Below, in pieces: positions 13,631 through 16,485 of a stretch of DNA of 16,485 bases. The stretch is taken from positions 1-16,485 of the forward strand of contig JBCCFD010000136.1 of assembly GCA_039029915.1 (NCBI GenBank). The letters are read 5' to 3'. Source of the stretch: QQUD01 sp039029915 (GTDB taxonomy: Bacteria > Chloroflexota > Anaerolineae > Promineifilales > Promineifilaceae). Each line of letters begins with the position of its first letter. Position 1 is the stretch's first letter. The position numbers and the translations under genes are program-made. The notes under the pieces were generated by a model. The model was not told the DNA's origin. It ran no database searches and saw nothing but the letters and a program-made list of their open reading frames with translations.

Positions 13631-14574
13631 TAGTCCAACTTCCAAGTTTGATTAACATCCACAATCGTGCGGGACACCTCTTCAAAGTGCGCCATATCAG
13701 GCGTTTGATAGATGTACGTGCGTCCTTCTTGGGTCGAATAACCGGCGTGATTGCCGTCTTTGTCGATGGCTACAAAGTTCATCACGCTCAAATATTTGCC
13801 GCCTAAATCGTTTAAATCAAGCATCGCTTCACGACAAGCTTTTTGTAGGTCGTAACCCATCTTCATATAAAAGACGATGCTGTGCGCGGTGCTGGCGCGG
13901 ATTGCCATTTCACCCATGCCCGTGCAGGTCGCCGCGCCATAGCGGTTATCTGCATAATTCCCAGCTCCAATGATTGGTGAATCACCAACGCGTCCGGGAA
14001 ACTTCCACGCCCAGCCGCTGGTGCTCACGCCGCTGCAAATATTCCCATTTTTGTCCATCGCAATCAGGTTGGTTGTGCCATAAGTTCGTCTAGGGTCGGT
14101 GGTCAGCCGCACCCACTCATGAAGATCATTCCTATCGGGGAGGCTATCAAATACCTCGTTGGACATCTCTTTCTTGAGGCGCGTTTCCCAAATGGCTTCC
14201 ATCTCATCGCTCACCATGCTTCCTTCTTGTTCAAATCCCATCTCGGTTGTAAAGCGGTTGGCCCCATCTCCCACCAGTAAAACGTGGGGTAAGGTTTCCA
14301 TGACTCGGCGGGCAACAGAAATAGGATAAGTGTAGTTGGAGAGGGCGGCAACCGCACCTGTTTCAAGGGTACGGCCGTTCATGATACTGGCATCGAGTTC
14401 GGGTTCTCCTAAAAGGTTAGGGTAGCCATTGTAGCCGACACTTTTATCTTCCGGGTTCGCTTCAACGGGGCGGATGCCGGCTTCAACAGCGTCGATGGCT
14501 GACCCACCGTTCTTTAGAACATCAACAGCAGCTTGAATGCCAACACTGCCATTTGAACTTGCCACAACGATCAT
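13630..14574 (-). CDS. Ntn-hydrolase, N4-(beta-N-acetylglucosaminyl)-L-asparaginase / isoaspartyl peptidase family
   Basis: 314 aa. The family is made as a precursor that cuts itself before a threonine, which then becomes the N-terminal nucleophile. Here YGTTNLIAMDKNGNICSGVSTSG aligns with the usual HDTIGM...DkdGnlaaGtSTSG, placing the nucleophile at Thr167. FPGRVGDSPIIGAGNYADN follows, a hallmark of the glycosylasparaginase branch. Conserved N-terminal parts are GGSAIDAVEAGIRPVEANPEDKSVGYNG and MNGRTLETGAVAAL. The residue before the nucleophile is Gly instead of the common Asp, a variation that may affect self-processing. The start at 14574 is favoured by AAAGGAGT (14582-14589); an ATG at 14604 has none. 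It is coupled by TAATG to the selenoprotein gene, implying a shared pathway, perhaps amide or glycosylamide breakdown linked to a reductive step (inference). Confidence 0.9.
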   Translation of the reverse strand: MIVVASSNGSVGIQAAVDVLKNGGSAIDAVEAGIRPVEANPEDKSVGYNGYPNLLGEPELDASIMNGRTLETGAVAALSNYTYPISVARRVMETLPHVLLVGDGANRFTTEMGFEQEGSMVSDEMEAIWETRLKKEMSNEVFDSLPDRNDLHEWVRLTTDPRRTYGTTNLIAMDKNGNICSGVSTSGWAWKFPGRVGDSPIIGAGNYADNRYGAATCTGMGEMAIRASTAHSIVFYMKMGYDLQKACREAMLDLNDLGGKYLSVMNFVAIDKDGNHAGYSTQEGRTYIYQTPDMAHFEEVSRTIVDVNQTWKLD

Positions 14575-14581
14575 AAGAATG

Positions 14582-14589
14582 ACTCCTTT
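14582..14589 (-). promoter_or_regulatory. Ribosome binding site deciding the asparaginase start
   Basis: On the minus strand AAAGGAGT lies 7 bases before the ATG at 14574, arguing against the longer start at 14604. It serves a two-gene transcript with the selenoprotein. Confidence 0.75.
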
Positions 14590-14631
14590 CTGCGCATTAG
14601 CCAATTAGCAAGGTTGCTGGTTGGCGTTTAT

Positions 14632-14682
14632 GTAAACGGAAAGTCTAATTCAATTCTGTATAATTGAATTTCCCCCGTTTAC
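14632..14682. promoter_or_regulatory. Nested palindrome in the divergent promoter region
   Basis: GTAAACGG (14632-14639) pairs with CCGTTTAC (14675-14682), and inside it AATTCAATT (14647-14655) pairs perfectly with AATTGAATT (14662-14670) around a 6-base loop. A TATAAT hexamer sits in the centre on the plus strand (14659-14664). The site lies between two divergent genes (asparaginase on minus, small membrane protein on plus), so it is a candidate operator or promoter pair. A small mobile repeat is the alternative. Nothing else firm is seen in 14605-14763. Confidence 0.55.
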
Positions 14683-14763
14683 CCAGTTGGGTTTTGTGAG
14701 ATGGTAACTATAGCGTTGATGTTTTTGTTGCGCTACTGTCGAGTTTATGATTTGATCGGCTAG

Positions 14764-15210
14764 ATGACAGCGAAAAATGAACGTAAAAACGTGCTGATGA
14801 TTGTATTTGGGAGTGGGGTTATTGTTTTGCTTTTTATTGGGGTATTTGTATTACGCAGCATAACGTTAACGGATGTCTCAACGTATCCGAATGCGCTGTC
14901 ACTACAGGGCACATCTAGCTTTCCACCTCTCCACAGTCAATTTTCCGGTCGCCGATTGATTGTGGAGCGAAATCGCTTTTTTACTACAACGGATAGCGAT
15001 CAACAGGTTGCCCTGTGGTATCAGCAGGCGGGCTGGCGGGATTTGACAACGGTCGGACAAAGGTGGGAGCTTGTGCCGGGAGGAACGGCCGTAAATATCC
15101 ACCACTCAGCCATCATCTACTCCGATTTTTTCCAAGACGTGTGCAAGTTTGAAGATACCTGTATTTTTGTGAGGACGACTATTTCATTAGAAATGCCAGA
15201 GTTTAAGTGA
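14764..15210 (+). CDS. Small membrane-anchored protein of unknown function
   Basis: 148 aa, not recognised. There is one N-terminal membrane helix (about residues 10-30: LMIVFGSGVIVLLFIGVFVL) after a basic start, then an outside domain of about 115 residues with FPPLHSQFSGRRLIVERNRFFTT and a DQQVALWYQQAGW motif. The latter suggests a small alpha/beta sensory or lipoprotein-like domain, without certainty. Two cysteines (VCKFEDTCIF) could form a disulfide outside the cell. The final codons (Phe, Lys, stop) lie inside repeat copy B, so the repeat supplies the end of the gene; the original C-terminus may have been longer or different. No clear ribosome-binding site precedes the ATG. Confidence 0.7.
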   Translation: MTAKNERKNVLMIVFGSGVIVLLFIGVFVLRSITLTDVSTYPNALSLQGTSSFPPLHSQFSGRRLIVERNRFFTTTDSDQQVALWYQQAGWRDLTTVGQRWELVPGGTAVNIHHSAIIYSDFFQDVCKFEDTCIFVRTTISLEMPEFK

Positions 15211-15320
15211 AACGAAGTTCCTGCTTTGAATAAAACGGTGACTTGAAACTTCGTTTCCTCGAGGTTCCGAAGCGTTTATCTAACTGGGTTTTCAATTTAG
15301 AAACTTAGGAACACTTAAAC
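15201..15320 (+). repeat. Dispersed ~120 bp repeat, copy B
   Basis: Full-length copy with perfect 9 bp inverted ends GTTTAAGTG (15201-15209) and CACTTAAAC (15312-15320). Inside are GAAACGAAGTT/AACTTCGTTTC arms and a CCTCGAGG-centred dyad. It is roughly 80% like the reverse complement of 3071-3188, by eye. It overlaps the stop codon of the gene at 14764 and its last 9 bases coincide with the left end of the IS element. Confidence 0.85.
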
Positions 15321-16348
15321 GTTTGGTGTGATTCAGATCAGACTTGAATAAGCTGAGCAAAAGCCAACGGCTGTCGCTCTAATCGTAAATTCAACCAGAT
15401 GCAAAAGTTATGTAGAGCCACTTTGCTGGCTAAACGAGCTTGAAAGCCCGTCAAATCGTGCGGCCGTTCCCTTGCTAAACGAAACGTGTTATGAAGCTTT
15501 TCAAACACAGTTTCTACAATTTGCCGCAAACTTGCTAACCAGAGGCGCAACTTCTTGGGCCATTTAATCGTCTTGTTATTGTGCTTTGGCGCAGAGATAA
15601 CATGAGCATTATACAATGCCAACCACTCTCGTTTCTTCAGTGGTAAGGAAAACCCTTTGTCTGCTAAGTATTCGCCAGCAGCAGGCAAACCAACGCTAGT
15701 GAGTCGTGGCTGCGGTTGTGCCCGAGCCGCAAAAAATGTTTCGACCAAGGTTGTATCTTTCGTACTAGCCGACCCAAAGCCAAATCCTGTAATTACACCA
15801 ATTGGCGTCACGCTGAGCAAAAGATGGAATCCTTCATAATACCCCAGTCGGTTACTTTTGCCGTAATCAGCTAGGCCTGGTAGCCAACCGTTTCCACGAC
15901 GATTGATGTCTCGCGTTGGCACAGCAGAGGCATCAATCGCTTCATAAGCCGCTTTGGCTGCCCCCATCTGCTCAGCTAGAAAGTGGGCAAAGCTGACAAT
16001 GATTTCTGTCTCTTTACGAATCAATCGGTTCAATTGTGACCGATGCGGCAAGCTCGGGAACGCTGTCTTAAAATGGGTTGTTAAATATCGATAAAATCCG
16101 CGCTCGCTGCCAAACCAAAACCATTGTCCTGCAATGGCCAAAGTCACCACTTCACTGGGACTCAATGAAGCTTGTCGTCCAGCTTGACGCTTCTTTATTG
16201 TTTTTGATTTGCAAAAATCATCAGCCATCGCGTAAAGTATCGTGAGAAAGGTCTCCAATTCAATCATGAGTTAACTCCTTGGTAAGTTTTAACTCTATTG
16301 GATTTAGGCCTTTCTTTGCAAATTTTATTCACACCAAACGTTTTAGTG
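15312..16348 (-). mobile_element. Insertion sequence, IS982-like, about 1.04 kb
   Basis: The left end CACTTAAACGTTTGGTGTGA (15312-15331) and the complement of the right end (16329-16348) match at 19 of 20 bases. One intact transposase fills the interior. The outermost 9 bases of each end are shared with the flanking repeat copies B and C, so the precise IS borders could be inside these (for example AAACGTTTGGTGTGA). I could not find a convincing direct duplication outside either set of borders. Apart from one partial AACGGCCG it lacks the genome's ACGGCCGT word, which fits a foreign origin. Confidence 0.8.
15338..16267 (-). CDS. DDE transposase, IS982-like
   Basis: 309 aa, apparently intact. 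The N-terminal part, LSPSEVVTLAIAGQWFWFGSERGFYRYL and FPSLPHRSQLNRLIR, resembles IS982-family transposases. The catalytic triad of the RNase H-like fold can be placed at Asp112 (EAIDASAVPTRD), Asp203 (YLADKGFSL) and Glu252 (RQIVETVFEKLHN, the usual R-x-x-V/I-E-x-x-F/N pattern). The start has AAGGAG 7 bases upstream. The stop is 26 bases inside the left end. It cuts and pastes the element and might also mobilise short derivatives with matching ends. The IS982 assignment is by motif resemblance; another IS4/IS5-superfamily group cannot be excluded. Confidence 0.88.
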   Translation of the reverse strand: MIELETFLTILYAMADDFCKSKTIKKRQAGRQASLSPSEVVTLAIAGQWFWFGSERGFYRYLTTHFKTAFPSLPHRSQLNRLIRKETEIIVSFAHFLAEQMGAAKAAYEAIDASAVPTRDINRRGNGWLPGLADYGKSNRLGYYEGFHLLLSVTPIGVITGFGFGSASTKDTTLVETFFAARAQPQPRLTSVGLPAAGEYLADKGFSLPLKKREWLALYNAHVISAPKHNNKTIKWPKKLRLWLASLRQIVETVFEKLHNTFRLARERPHDLTGFQARLASKVALHNFCIWLNLRLERQPLAFAQLIQV

Positions 16349-16390
16349 AAACGAAGTTCCTGATTAGAATAAAACGACGGAACACTTAAC
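16340..16390 (+). repeat. Dispersed repeat, copy C (internally deleted, 51 bp)
   Basis: Starts GTTTTAGTGAAACGAAGTTC and ends GGAACACTTAAC. It equals the first ~35 and last ~15 bases of copy B with about 70 internal bases missing. It begins in the IS right end and its last base is in the stop codon of the minus-strand gene fragment at 16390. Confidence 0.75.
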
Positions 16391-16485
16391 TATGCTTTAC
16401 TCATTGCGGTTTTAATTTTCTTGTTTGCAGAAACGTTTTCCCAAAACTGATCTTTATATTCTGGTTCATCAATTTTAGCCGCGAA
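16390..16485 (-). CDS. C-terminal end of an unidentified gene entering from the right edge
   Basis: Reading from 16485 leftwards gives 31 open codons ending in TAG (16392-16390): a hydrophilic tail with ...DEPEYKDQFWENVSANKK and ...TAMSKA. The composition (Lys, Glu, Asn, Trp, Phe) looks like real protein. The length is too short to name a family. Its stop codon touches the end of repeat copy C, as the stop of 15210 touches copy B. Confidence 0.5.
   Translation of the reverse strand, partial: FAAKIDEPEYKDQFWENVSANKKIKTAMSKA

Larger units (their letters stand above)
762..15092. repeat. Dispersed palindrome ACGGCCGT, 23 copies
   Basis: The 8-mer starts at 762, 1445, 2815, 3404, 3659, 4015, 4588, 4823, 4918, 6803, 7002, 7241, 8183, 10424, 10575, 10835, 11558, 11733, 12319, 12921, 13280, 14371 and 15085. 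Twelve copies extend to AACGGCCGTT and one (10571-10586) to the 16 bp palindrome TGAAACGGCCGTTTCA. About 0.25 copies are expected by chance at equal base frequencies. All are inside genes. This entry marks a distributed word, not one continuous element. Confidence 0.95.

Noticed and set aside
15312..16348. Target-site duplication around the IS element
   Set aside because: Bases outside the 20 bp ends do not form a convincing direct repeat; shared repeat sequence obscures the borders.

Overview
The window looks like a chromosomal segment of a free-living bacterium. It has moderate base composition, mostly housekeeping or accessory metabolic genes, one recognisable insertion sequence and several intergenic repeat families. 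The gene mix (YeeE/YedE transporter, DoxX pair, YhhN, TIGR04282-type transferase, glycosyl-asparaginase, GrdB/PrdB-type selenoprotein) fits Chloroflexota (Anaerolineae-like) best, but that is a low-confidence guess from gene content only.

Layout, left to right. Bases 2-841 are the 3' part of a DNA polymerase IV gene. Then come a YeeE/YedE (thiosulfate-type) membrane transporter (947-1924) and a short B12-binding/radical SAM protein (2014-2910). A 304-base gap holds a train of small hairpins and one copy (A) of a ~120 bp repeat. A tightly coupled cluster follows: SAM methyltransferase, two polar-amino-acid ABC permeases (4-base ATGA overlaps), a lipoprotein solute-binding protein and a PotA/FbpC-type ABC ATPase (3215-7647). 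Next are two DoxX proteins, a processive-type GT2 glycosyltransferase coupled by stop/start overlap to a TIGR04282-type nucleotidyl/glycosyltransferase-like protein, a repeat-filled gap, a YhhN (lysoplasmalogenase) protein and a CsaA-like tRNA-binding protein.

The right third is mostly on the minus strand. A 150 bp MITE-like element with a 9 bp target duplication lies at the convergent junction. An Ntn-hydrolase of the glycosylasparaginase family (complement 13630-14574) is joined by a TAATG stop/start overlap to a GrdB/PrdB-family protein (complement 12836-13630). The latter reading frame is interrupted by a single in-frame TGA (13142-13144), exactly where this family carries selenocysteine in a UxxCH motif, and a SECIS-like hairpin follows 16 nt later. 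This is the strongest biological finding: one selenoprotein that routine gene calling would split into two ORFs, translationally coupled to an amidohydrolase.

A small membrane-anchored protein of unknown function follows. The right end is an IS element (DDE transposase, 20 bp inverted ends) sandwiched between repeat copies B and C, then the last 31 codons of a minus-strand gene.

The second major signal is genome-scale. The palindrome ACGGCCGT, usually extended to AACGGCCGTT, occurs 23 times, always inside genes and in all three reading frames (Thr-Ala-Val, Asn-Gly-Arg, Lys/Ile-Arg-Pro). This resembles the HIP1 phenomenon of cyanobacteria but uses a different word.
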